From: Chloroherpetonaceae bacterium
GTDB lineage: Bacteria; Bacteroidota; Chlorobiia; Chlorobiales; Chloroherpetonaceae
DNA: 64,000 nt
NCBI GenBank assembly: GCA_028277445.1
Contig: JANQGG010000038.1
Coordinates: 1 to 64,000, forward strand
Direction of reading: 5' to 3'
Notes under the pieces: generated by a model
The model's input: the letters and a program-made list of their open reading frames with translations, nothing else
Database searches by the model: none
Told to the model about the DNA's origin: nothing
Shown here: in pieces, positions 45,285 to 53,843 of the stretch
Position numbering within the stretch: position 1 is the first letter of the stretch
How the letters are laid out: each line of letters opens with the position of its first letter
Program-made: the position numbers and the translations under genes

Positions 45285-47186
45285 ATGGCAAAAGTCCCAA
45301 TAGACATTCGCACCGGCGCTATTAAAACCGAACGATTGATCGGTATCGATTTAGGAACCACCAATAGCCTGGTTGCTTATATGCACGGCGATGAGCCCAG
45401 TGTAATTTCAAGTAAAACCACCCATGAAAAAATTGTCCCTTCGGTGGTTTATTTCGATGATAACTTCGCCCCGATTGTCGGCTCACTTGCCAAAGAGTTC
45501 CAAATCCAGCGCCCCGAACGCACCATCTATTCGGTTAAACGATTACTGGGACGGGCGTTCGAAGACATCAAAACCGAACTGGATCATCTCAGCTATACCA
45601 TTAACCCGGATCAGTCCGATAAAGTCTGTATGATTGAAATTCAAGGCGGACAAGCTGGAAAAGAAACCCGCCATTTCACGCCCACTGAAATTTCATCCAT
45701 GATCCTGAAAGCCCTCAAACAACGTGCTGAGGATTATTTTGAAGAACCGATCTTTAAGGCCGTCATCACAGTTCCGGCATATTTTAATGACGCTCAGCGT
45801 CAAGCGACTAAAGATGCCGGTAAACTGGCGGGATTAGACGTCTTGCGTATCATCAACGAACCTACTGCGGCCTCGTTGGCTTACGGCCTCGATAAACAAA
45901 AAGACGGCACCATTGCAGTTTATGATCTCGGCGGCGGGACATTTGATATTTCCATACTGCGTTTGGACGATGGTATTTTTGATGTCCTCTCCACCAATGG
46001 GAACACACACCTCGGCGGCGACGATATTGACCAAGCCTTAATGAGCCGATTTGCCAATGAAATTAAAGCGCAACTTTCCATTGATATCTTTGAAAATCAA
46101 AGCCATAAACAAGCTTTGCGCCATGCTTCCGAACAAGCCAAGCAAGCGCTTACCAATGAGGATGAAACGCACATTTCGGTTGATTTTGGCGATAAAACCT
46201 TCCGTAGAATACTAAATCTTGAAGAATTTGATAAACTTGTTCTATCGGTTGTAGAAAAAACCAAACGCCCATGCTTTCAGGCCTTAAAGGATGCTGAACT
46301 TACGCCCGAAGATATTGATGCCGTAGTGCTGGTTGGCGGTTCAACCCGAACCAGGGCGGTTAAACGCTTTGTTTCGGAGATCTTTGGCGGTAAAACGCCT
46401 TACGATAGCCTGAATCCTGATGAAGTGGTTGCACTTGGCGCAGCGGTTCAAGCCAGTGTGCTTTCCGGCGATAATGACGATATTTTATTGTTGGATGTCA
46501 CCCCGCTCTCACTCGGTATTGAAACTGTAGGTGGCGGCACCGTGCCGATCATCCCACGCAATTCCAAAGTCCCCATTCGGGTCGGTCAGGAATTTACCAC
46601 CTCGGTGGATAACCAAACCGGCGTGGATATTCACGTGGTACAGGGTGAGCGCGAACTTGTCAAGGACAACCGCAGCCTTGCAAAATTCACGTTAAAACCC
46701 ATTCCTCCTTTGCCTGCCGGTATGCCGCGAATACTTGTGATTTTTGCGTTGGATGCCGACGGCCTGCTTTCGGTAACCGCTAAAGATCAACGCTCAGGAA
46801 AAGAGCAATCCATTGAAGTTAAACCGACTTACGGTCTGGAGGATTCGGAAGTGGAGCGCATGTTGCAAGATAGTATGGAACATGCCCAGGAAGATTTTGA
46901 CACTCGCATGTTTGTGGAAGCCAAAGTTGAAGGCCAGGCCATGGCCGATTCCATTGAACACACCATTGAGCGTAACAAGGTACTGTTTGAAACACTTTCC
47001 ACGGAAGAGCAAGAGGCCGTCGTTAAAATCACCAATGCGTTGAAAGAAGCGTTGTTAACGGAAGATCGCGAGTTAATTCAAAACCTAACTGTACAAGCCA
47101 ACGAACAAACCACCCATTTTGCACAAGTGGTCATGAACAATGCAGTTGGCGAGGCTTTACGGGAAAAAAGTGTGGATGATGTGTAA
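45285..47186 (+). CDS. hscA: Hsp70 chaperone, HscA-type
   Basis: A 633-residue Hsp70. The ATPase domain has [28 protein letters not shown] and [14 protein letters not shown] ~16-residue extension precedes the first strand. The C-terminal part matches HscA more than Dna[19 protein letters not shown], an intervening helical lid, and the last residues KSVDDV as in HscA (SVDEV). HscA delivers nascent Fe-S clusters with IscU and HscB; no isc or hscB gene adjoins it. The canonical DnaK of the organism would be elsewhere. Confidence 0.85.
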   Translation: MAKVPIDIRTGAIKTERLIGIDLGTTNSLVAYMHGDEPSVISSKTTHEKIVPSVVYFDDNFAPIVGSLAKEFQIQRPERTIYSVKRLLGRAFEDIKTELDHLSYTINPDQSDKVCMIEIQGGQAGKETRHFTPTEISSMILKALKQRAEDYFEEPIFKAVITVPAYFNDAQRQATKDAGKLAGLDVLRIINEPTAASLAYGLDKQKDGTIAVYDLGGGTFDISILRLDDGIFDVLSTNGNTHLGGDDIDQALMSRFANEIKAQLSIDIFENQSHKQALRHASEQAKQALTNEDETHISVDFGDKTFRRILNLEEFDKLVLSVVEKTKRPCFQALKDAELTPEDIDAVVLVGGSTRTRAVKRFVSEIFGGKTPYDSLNPDEVVALGAAVQASVLSGDNDDILLLDVTPLSLGIETVGGGTVPIIPRNSKVPIRVGQEFTTSVDNQTGVDIHVVQGERELVKDNRSLAKFTLKPIPPLPAGMPRILVIFALDADGLLSVTAKDQRSGKEQSIEVKPTYGLEDSEVERMLQDSMEHAQEDFDTRMFVEAKVEGQAMADSIEHTIERNKVLFETLSTEEQEAVVKITNALKEALLTEDRELIQNLTVQANEQTTHFAQVVMNNAVGEALREKSVDDV

Positions 47187-47210
47187 TTCCAGTTACTTTA
47201 TCTGGAATTA
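47184..47210. terminator. hairpin at the hscA stop codon
   Basis: TAATTCCAG and CTGGAATTA form a nine-base stem around TTACTTTAT, overlapping the stop codon. No T tract follows, so it may act as an mRNA end stabiliser and not a classical terminator. Confidence 0.35.
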
Positions 47211-47273
47211 AAACGCATTGATGATTTAGTTTGCATTAACAAGACAGCAACTACCGATTGTTTAGTAAAAAAG

Positions 47274-47858
47274 CTAAAACTTCACACTCAATGTAAGTGC
47301 TTTGGTGGTTTTATTACTTGAAAAACCCATTGCAACCTTGTTATCACCATTTTGATTGGTGAAATAATAAGCGCTTCCAATACCAACAGCTGCGCCGCCA
47401 AGCACATCCCAAAAATCGTGGTAACCATCAGGGCCTTCTGTCCGGCTTACACCGACAAGGACTGCTAAGAGATAAAAATAAGCCCCAACTTGCCATCCAT
47501 ATTTTTTTTGGATAAATGCAGCGCCTGAAAAGGCCGAAGAGGTGTGTCCTGAGGGAAAAGAATCATATCGTTTCCGGCCTTCAGGTCTTTTTCTATGTAC
47601 CAGATATTTTAAAGAATATGTTACAGCAAGAGTGGTTCCATACGATAAAGCCAATTCTTTGGCGCTCTCATAATCTTCGTCAATAACCGTGTAAGCAAAA
47701 GCGCTCAATGGAATTGCTATTTGTAAGACATCCCCGGTACCTTCTAAGATGTATTCCCATTGTTCATGTCCGCCTTCATGATCTTGAGCTACAATGTTAT
47801 TATATGGAGCAAGCCAAAGTAGAATCAATACCAATAACTTTGCAGAGTGAGTTTGCAT
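47274..47858 (-). CDS. PAP2-family phosphatase
   Basis: A 194-residue exported or membrane phosphatase. The three motifs are KYLVHRKRP, PSGHT, and SR-x7-H-x3-D (SRTEGPDGYHDFWD). A signal peptide or first helix (1-24) is present. Family members dephosphorylate lipid phosphates such as undecaprenyl diphosphate or phosphatidate. The substrate is open. Confidence 0.85.
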   Translation of the reverse strand: MQTHSAKLLVLILLWLAPYNNIVAQDHEGGHEQWEYILEGTGDVLQIAIPLSAFAYTVIDEDYESAKELALSYGTTLAVTYSLKYLVHRKRPEGRKRYDSFPSGHTSSAFSGAAFIQKKYGWQVGAYFYLLAVLVGVSRTEGPDGYHDFWDVLGGAAVGIGSAYYFTNQNGDNKVAMGFSSNKTTKALTLSVKF

Positions 47859-47934
47859 GATGTTAATGATTTTCTACTGCAGGTTGTTGATGAAATGCTT
47901 TTAGGAGAATTATAGGACACCGAAAAAAAAATAA

Positions 47935-47970
47935 AAAGGCACAGTTTCCTGCACCTTCTTTTTATACAAT
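47935..47970 (-). terminator. terminator after the cytochrome b561 gene
   Basis: On the minus strand GGTGCAG-GAAA-CTGTGCC (two G-U pairs) is followed by TTTTTATTTTTTTTT, giving a strong intrinsic terminator for the gene at 48017. Confidence 0.65.
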
Positions 47971-48016
47971 CAAACGCTTATAGCGATTTAATCTCATTAT
48001 TTTGATGTTTTTCAAA

Positions 48017-48544
48017 TCATATCATTCGCTTTAGCGTATTCTCTTTGGTTAACACATAATGTTTAACGACGCCTACAATGTGAAGCAAAAGTAAAACTAT
48101 CATGAGAAACGAAAAAAAACCGTGTCCTTTTAAAGGCGGAATGCTCTCCGGGGATTTGATCAGTTCATAACTACCGGCTTTTAATGCGTCGCCATACCCA
48201 CCGACTATCATTGTGCCAATACCGGATAAGGATACCAAAAATAGCACCACATAAAACGCATTATGAATCCAAACAATTAGTTTATCATTAAATGACGACC
48301 CTGTATTGATATCCTCCGGTCGCGGTGATTTGAAAAAGAGATAGGTTCTTATGAAGGTTAAAAAAAACACGACCATGCCCGCTATAGCGTGAATTCTTAT
48401 CAGATGCATTTTTTCAAACGGTTCCAAACCTTCCATATACTTTCCTAAAGGAAACAATGCAAGAATTAGAAACGCTGTGATCCAGTGAATCAGAATTGTT
48501 CTCTTGCTGTATTTTTGGGTTAAATCATTTTGTACAACGTTCAT
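48017..48544 (-). CDS. cytochrome b561-type membrane protein
   Basis: A 175-residue four-helix protein starting at the ATG at 48544; a longer reading would overlap the previous gene by 95 bases. Putative heme-b ligands are His residues in LIHWITAF, IRIHAIAG, VWIHNAFY and LLLHIVGVVKHY. Family members carry electrons across the inner membrane between quinone and periplasmic partners. It is 13 bases after a 4-TM gene, so both are likely one operon. Confidence 0.83.
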   Translation of the reverse strand: MNVVQNDLTQKYSKRTILIHWITAFLILALFPLGKYMEGLEPFEKMHLIRIHAIAGMVVFFLTFIRTYLFFKSPRPEDINTGSSFNDKLIVWIHNAFYVVLFLVSLSGIGTMIVGGYGDALKAGSYELIKSPESIPPLKGHGFFSFLMIVLLLLHIVGVVKHYVLTKENTLKRMI

Positions 48545-48557
48545 AATAAATACGATT

Positions 48558-49046
48558 TTAATTGAATGAATCTTTTCGTTCCTTACCAAGTTTGGGTTTA
48601 AACGATCCCAACACGAGTTCCAGAAGCAATGGTATAATATTGGATTGACCAACCATTATTTCCGTATGTTCTTTTTCTATAAATGCCTGGCTCAATTTCC
48701 CGGAAGGAATGGATTCTTTAGCCAGCTCAACAAGCTCCGGCATCATCGGCACTAAAAACACAAATGCATTTACAGTTAAAAATGCCATCATTAAGAGCTT
48801 TAACTTTAACCAATTCGGTTTAAAGCTTAATGAGAGATAAAGAATGACATCTGAGAGTATTTTGAGCCCTAATCCTGTGAGAATCAATATATACGCGCTT
48901 TTTTCTTTGTAGACATACACGTTATAAATAGTGCGTGGGTCGGCATCAGAAAAAATAGCGCCTATTACAATATGTGAGAGGATTCCTCCCACATACATGA
49001 TTGTTCCTATCTCCTGAATGAAGTTTAGAAGTTTACGATAATCCAT
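48558..49046 (-). CDS. four-helix membrane protein, unknown function
   Basis: A 162-residue integral membrane protein with about four helices (~15-35, 50-75, 82-100, 135-152), a GGILSH motif in the first and an acidic loop. It resembles DUF2269-like small membrane proteins, but I am not sure. It is the first gene of a probable two-gene unit with cytochrome b561, so a redox role is plausible. Confidence 0.65.
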   Translation of the reverse strand: MDYRKLLNFIQEIGTIMYVGGILSHIVIGAIFSDADPRTIYNVYVYKEKSAYILILTGLGLKILSDVILYLSLSFKPNWLKLKLLMMAFLTVNAFVFLVPMMPELVELAKESIPSGKLSQAFIEKEHTEIMVGQSNIIPLLLELVLGSFKPKLGKERKDSFN

Positions 49047-49102
49047 ACGCCAAGTTTTAACCCCGTAAAAAAATTTTGTTTTGTTAATTATTTAAAGCAA
49101 AA

Positions 49103-49873
49103 CTACTTTTTTGGAAAATTTGATAATTGTACAAATCGGTCGTTTTTTTGCTTGTACAATTCTTTTGGCGTTTTACCGGTGTGCTTTTTAATTTCTCTAA
49201 TAAAGTGGGCTTGGTCAAAATATTTGTCGTCGGGGTGAAATTGACCTTCACGAATTTGAAAGTAGGAGGAATAACATTTCCGAATATTGAGGTAAGTTTT
49301 TAACGAAACCCCCAAGTATTTATTTAAGTAGCGATTGATCTGGCGATTGCGCCAATTAATTTGCATGGAGACTTCTTCTGCTGAAATGTTTTTATCAACC
49401 GAGTAGAGCAACTTCGATAATTGGCGTTTTTTCTCTTTGATCGGTTTATTGAGCTTTAACCGCTCTATCAACAATGATTCAATTTGTTGAACATATCCAT
49501 GAAAGCTGCTCAAATCAAAATTCCGAATGTTCCAAAAATCAAGGTTTAACTCTCTATAAGACTGAAGCAACGACGCAATCTCAGTGTGGAAAATGTATTC
49601 GGGAGCAAGTAACTTAAACTTAATGCCAAATACCGTAGCATTGGCCGGAATGATAACCTCCATTTCCTTTTTCCATAATCCGGTCATAAAAAAGGCAACG
49701 ATTTTCCCTTGCCGGTGCTCAATAATGAGTTTGAAAAAACTATCGGGAAAAATTGTTAGCCTGCTTTCGTTTTCTGTATGATTTACGTGCTCCCAATACG
49801 AATCAACAAAATCCTCCAAAGGTTCGGAAGGAAGTTTGTAGGTATAGCTAATTTTTCCATTTTTTTGCTTCAT
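49103..49873 (-). CDS. AraC-family transcriptional regulator
   Basis: A 256-residue regulator with a variable N-terminal domain (~1-150, similar to the DUF6597-type sensor of Bacteroidota AraC proteins) and a C-terminal AraC DNA-binding region (~165-250) with two helix-turn-helix units (SAEEVSMQINWRNRQINRYL and the C-terminal KKHTGKTPKELYK). It lies 56 bases before the 4-TM/cytochrome pair on the same strand and could control it. Confidence 0.87.
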   Translation of the reverse strand: MKQKNGKISYTYKLPSEPLEDFVDSYWEHVNHTENESRLTIFPDSFFKLIIEHRQGKIVAFFMTGLWKKEMEVIIPANATVFGIKFKLLAPEYIFHTEIASLLQSYRELNLDFWNIRNFDLSSFHGYVQQIESLLIERLKLNKPIKEKKRQLSKLLYSVDKNISAEEVSMQINWRNRQINRYLNKYLGVSLKTYLNIRKCYSSYFQIREGQFHPDDKYFDQAHFIREIKKHTGKTPKELYKQKNDRFVQLSNFPKK

Positions 49874-50034
49874 TATCTAGATCAGATAGAAATTTTTCAC
49901 TAAACATCCGTATGCACGTCCATTCATAAACATGATTTCCATATCTCGACTAATCTTTAAATTGTTTATTATTTCTAACGCGCGCTTTTGATTCCGCTCA
50001 GAAACCTCGAAAATGTCGCCCATACTATCGAGTT

Positions 50035-50685
50035 TCATAATTTCTGTATGACCAAATAAATTGAATTAAATCGAGATGGGTTTTTCTTAAATAAGTTTAT
50101 TTCGCGCAAATCGGATTCAAATAATTTTAAAATGTCTTTATCCCGATTCGACTTTATTTCTTTTTCAAGACATTGATAATAATCATTCCACCAAACTTGT
50201 TCGTTTAATCTAAACGAATTTACAATCCTGCAATTATTATGTTCAATACATTCAGTTTTTGAATGCTGATTCTTGAATTCATCATGAATAATAAAAAATC
50301 CATTTCCTTTTAAAAGTTTTAACATTTTCAAGAACCCTTTTTCAAAACCTACAACATTAAGAAATCCTTCGGCGATAATTAAATCGAATGATTTTTTTTC
50401 AACGTTCATTTCAAAAAAAGAACTGTTTAGAATTGAAACTTTCTTACATAAATTTAATTCTTTTGCTTTTTCTTCCAGCCTATTTAACGATTTGGCGTCA
50501 AAATCAATTGCCGTAATATTAGCGTTAAATTTTTCCAGTAAGAATAATGTTGGAACGCCTGTGCCGCAACCCATATCCAATATTTCCGGATGTTCAATTT
50601 TTGGAATTATTGAAATGGCTTTTTCAAGATATTTTAGTAGTCCTTTTCTACAACGATCTTTTATTTCAAAATACGCCTTTTTCAA
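50035..50685 (-). CDS. class I SAM-dependent methyltransferase
   Basis: A 216-residue protein with SAM loop ILDMGCGTGVPTLFLL, acidic strand ITAIDFD, and GFLNVVGFEKGFLKM. The start is TTG at 50685; there is no earlier ATG and no Shine-Dalgarno sequence. A/T content is visibly higher than in housekeeping genes. An open fragment without a start ends 11 bases before it. Substrate unknown. Confidence 0.72.
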   Translation of the reverse strand: MKKAYFEIKDRCRKGLLKYLEKAISIIPKIEHPEILDMGCGTGVPTLFLLEKFNANITAIDFDAKSLNRLEEKAKELNLCKKVSILNSSFFEMNVEKKSFDLIIAEGFLNVVGFEKGFLKMLKLLKGNGFFIIHDEFKNQHSKTECIEHNNCRIVNSFRLNEQVWWNDYYQCLEKEIKSNRDKDILKLFESDLREINLFKKNPSRFNSIYLVIQKL

Positions 50686-50696
50686 AAGTCTTTTTT

Positions 50697-50851
50697 TAAT
50701 ATTCTATTTCAAAATCCAAGCTTTTCGCTACTTCAACGCATACTTTCATGTCGCGCGCGCCAATATGAGCGTTGTATATTTTTCTTTCATTATTCAAATG
50801 TTTTATTCTATTGAGTTTTTGTTTATGATGTACAACAGCGAGCGTCGGTTC
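50697..50851 (-). pseudogene. gene remnant, C-terminal fragment
   Basis: An open stretch of 51 codons without start codon, ending in the stop just before the methyltransferase TTG. It reads as protein-like sequence, including KIYNAHIGARDMKVCVEVAK, which I cannot place in a family. It looks like the tail of a former gene. The rest of the gap 50686-51111 (426 bases) shows nothing else recognisable. Confidence 0.4.
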
Positions 50852-51111
50852 TTATTTTTTTAATCTCTGATCGGTCATGCGCCCACATGTTTTTTAGCCG
50901 CAATTTTAACTGAGGGAAGAATGCACCATAAGGGACGCCATTCATACGTTTCTGTTCGCAGCAAAAGAGCGTTTAAATTAACCGTCACGCCTTCAAACAT
51001 ATCGCTTTTGTGGGCGATAGTTCATTACTTAGTTGGCATCCTGAGTTTGAATTTTTGACAAAAAAAGACAACCGGTCACAATAAAACTGGGTTTAAGCTA
51101 TGGATTGCTTA

Positions 51112-53046
51112 TTACTTCGTTGCGTATAATTTACCATCAAAACGACCGATCCATTTTGCACGACGTGCCATGGTTTTGGTCATGAGTATGGTTTGTTTTG
51201 TATTATCAGGCAACGTGATTACCCTCCATGTCATCCAACCAATTTGCTTCCGCTTCTTTCCGTTTATTTCAAGAATTTTTTTGCCCAGTCCTACGGTCCA
51301 TTTGGCTCTGGCTCGATTAAGTTTTATCACCTGCACCCTTTGAGTGACCCCATCGGAGCTGGTAACGTTTTCCCACTTAATTTTCGCGATTTTTTCGGTT
51401 TTGTTATCGGGCGTTTTTGCATATACGCTGGAAGGTTCTGCCACGCTTATGCCAATCAGCTTTTCATCCGTTCCTTTTCGCTTAAATCCAAACATTTTAA
51501 ATCCTGTTGTATCGGAAGATTTCACCATTGCGTATTGCGTTGAACCGAATGTTTTCATGCCTTTTCCTACATCAACCACAAAGTCGCCATTGTTCATTAA
51601 AGCTCTTCCGGGATTGATCTCTTTACTTTCCGATTCTAAAACAATCATCTTTTTATCTCTGGGGCAAAGCACGCCGCTATTTTCTTTATCAAAGATAGCG
51701 GTAAATGTATTTTGAAACCCCGAACTCATACCAACAAACGAAACCTGAATTATTCTGAGATTTCCAATAGGTTTAACGCTGTATTTGACCGGTTCAAACT
51801 TGATGATTTCAATGGTTTTTTCGCCAACAAAATTGTTATCAATAAATACTTCCGCCCTATAGTTTCCCGGCTTCCATTTCCCCAACTCCTTAAAACCCCA
51901 ACCACTGCTGGTGTAATAAGAAGAGCTCCACTCTTTTTTTATTTTGATCCGTCCTTTTTGCTTTCCCTGGTATTTGCCGTCCGCTCCATACCATTTTAAC
52001 GTTAAATCGTGCTCCTGAGCAGCTTTTTTAAATAGTCGATTGTTAAACGATATTTCTACGCCAAGGCTTTTTATTGAATCCGTATTTAACGTTTCCGGGT
52101 ATGTTCTATCCTTTATTTTCGGTTCTATGTCTTTATATCCAAAAATTTTAATGCTTTGAACATCATATCCTTTTTCACGTATGCTGAATTTTTTTTCGCC
52201 GACGTTTACGCCATTGATTTTTATTTCAACTTTATAGTCGCCAACCCGCCAATTTCCAGCTTTTTCCCATCCCCACCCATTTGTATTGTAATAACATGAA
52301 CGCCAGTCTTTATTAATTTGCAGCGATCCTTGTTGATTTCCTTCAACAACGCCCTGCGTGTTGTACCAAATAAATTCAATCGGATGTTCCTGATATTCCT
52401 TTTCATATAAGCGATTGATGAAATTGACTTCCACGCCTATATATCGCGTATAGTCTTTATCGAAAGTTTCAGCGTAAAACCGATCGGCTTTTAAAGGTCT
52501 TTGCGCGCCAAACTCAAAAAGTTTTATGCTTTCAATCGTAAATTTATCCGATGTGGGTTTTTCTATGTTTTCATCTTCAGCCGTTAAACTTTCTGCGCAT
52601 TTTTCATCGTATTGCAATTTTACGTGATTGGCCCGAACTGTTTTTGGCGTTTCAAATATTAGATTTAAAATTTCGCCTTTATTGCGGATATAAACCGTTG
52701 CGCCTTTACTTGTTTCAAATTTCGATTTACCGCCCATCGCTTCAATTTCGCCCCATGCTCCGGGCTTGCTATATTTGCGATTCGCTTTATCTGTGATAAA
52801 AAAACACAACGATGAAAACTCAGCGTCTTTTTTTATGGCGATCAACTCCAACGCTATCAGCATATAATGATTGTCGGCCGACGCTTTGATTTTCTGTGAA
52901 GGCGTTTCATCCGAATGACGAACCTTTGCGATTTTAAACTCGCCATTGCCAAATGAAATTTTTTTTCCTTGGCTTATAAAACCTTGCTGTGAAAAGGCAT
53001 TTACATAACATATCATGAACAGGGAGAAAAGGAGTATGTTTTTCAT
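51112..53046 (-). CDS. exported protein with tandem ~120-residue repeat
   Basis: A 644-residue protein, starting at the ATG at 53046 which begins a clear signal peptide (MKNILLFSLFMICYVNAFSQ). Two consecutive domains, ~168-290 and ~294-415, share a pattern: SIK-F-F, a GVE-F-NRL block, Trp-Tyr, a strand with basic residues, (S)YY-(T/N)-GWG and a (G)(N)YRVE-type strand. The C-terminal ~60 residues have WTVGLGKKI-type repeats also found in secreted Bacteroidota proteins. Function unknown; the repeats could bind a partner outside the cell. Confidence 0.7.
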   Translation of the reverse strand: MKNILLFSLFMICYVNAFSQQGFISQGKKISFGNGEFKIAKVRHSDETPSQKIKASADNHYMLIALELIAIKKDAEFSSLCFFITDKANRKYSKPGAWGEIEAMGGKSKFETSKGATVYIRNKGEILNLIFETPKTVRANHVKLQYDEKCAESLTAEDENIEKPTSDKFTIESIKLFEFGAQRPLKADRFYAETFDKDYTRYIGVEVNFINRLYEKEYQEHPIEFIWYNTQGVVEGNQQGSLQINKDWRSCYYNTNGWGWEKAGNWRVGDYKVEIKINGVNVGEKKFSIREKGYDVQSIKIFGYKDIEPKIKDRTYPETLNTDSIKSLGVEISFNNRLFKKAAQEHDLTLKWYGADGKYQGKQKGRIKIKKEWSSSYYTSSGWGFKELGKWKPGNYRAEVFIDNNFVGEKTIEIIKFEPVKYSVKPIGNLRIIQVSFVGMSSGFQNTFTAIFDKENSGVLCPRDKKMIVLESESKEINPGRALMNNGDFVVDVGKGMKTFGSTQYAMVKSSDTTGFKMFGFKRKGTDEKLIGISVAEPSSVYAKTPDNKTEKIAKIKWENVTSSDGVTQRVQVIKLNRARAKWTVGLGKKILEINGKKRKQIGWMTWRVITLPDNTKQTILMTKTMARRAKWIGRFDGKLYATK

Positions 53047-53569
53047 GATTAGATTTGTTGTTTTGTTTATGCTGAATAGCGATGCAATTAATGTCAATGA
53101 GGAATTTTGGATTTCTAACGCATAAGCCCCATGCGCTCATCGACCCTTTTGAAAGCGGCGTGGTTTAAAAAACCAACTTTATAACGTTTTAAACCCTAAC
53201 GTTGCCATCCAAAATAACCATTAATCCTAATCCATGCCAATCGGAATCAAGGCTTTTAAAACGTCAAAAATCTTTTACTCTGTTAATCCGAACATAACAA
53301 TGTTTTGCTTTTTGCAGACGCGCCGCCAAATTATAAGACCCCCTGGTAAATGACCATTAGTTACACCTAAAACACAATCATGCGATAAAAACTATATTTC
53401 TGATTTGAACAGGGAAGAATCATGAAAGACAAAGTTTTCTACACCATTCACTTCGTTGGAAATTTATCATATATCATTTGTCAAAAAATCAGCCCATAAC
53501 AAAAGCTAGAGTCTGCTAACTTTATCGCTTTTTAATTTAATCACATATTAAAGCTGAGCTTTGCAGGGT
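53047..53569. other. intergenic, no recognised content
   Basis: 523 bases with no long open frame, no convincing hairpin terminator and no repeat shared with other gaps. Only very short frames (under 30 codons) occur. It precedes the antitoxin remnant, so it may be decayed mobile or cassette sequence. Confidence 0.4.
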
Positions 53570-53764
53570 TTAAAGGTTGAACGACACAATATTCAGTTCA
53601 TAATTATTGAGGCTGTCTTTTACAAATTTGTGAAGAAGACTTGAAATGTAAGTTTGATACTCACTCGCTTATCTTTAAGTTGATGTAAGTCTAAAACTGA
53701 CAAACGGTCACCCTTTCCGAATGACTCTATAAGCTCTTTTTCTTAATTTATATTTAGTTGGCAT
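53570..53764 (-). pseudogene. broken CopG-type antitoxin
   Basis: A start ATG at 53764 with GGAGAT eight bases upstream opens a short frame (MPTKYKLRK) that stops after 18 codons. Two frameshifts restore protein-like sequence: ELIESFGKGDRLSV, then DKRVSIKLT, then SEYQTYISSLLHKFVK, ending at 53570. This is the layout of the CopG-type ribbon-helix-helix antitoxin family (PF12441). A partner toxin is not obvious. Confidence 0.55.
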
Positions 53765-53843
53765 TCTTATCTCCTAAATGCCAAGGATTGTTTTTCTGCT
53801 CGGAATGATATCTTACTCTATTTTTTATGAAATCATACAATTT

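Noticed and set aside
48545-48652. Longer start for cytochrome b561
   Set aside because: It would overlap the upstream gene by 95 bases and add a non-helical, Cys-containing leader unlike the family.
53401-53500. 26-codon plus-strand frame starting at 53422
   Set aside because: Too short, no homology recognised, and located in apparently decayed sequence.
53047-53560. Integron attC or cassette boundary
   Set aside because: Some CCCTAACG/GCCGCC-like words occur, but no paired R and L boxes with the expected symmetry could be identified.
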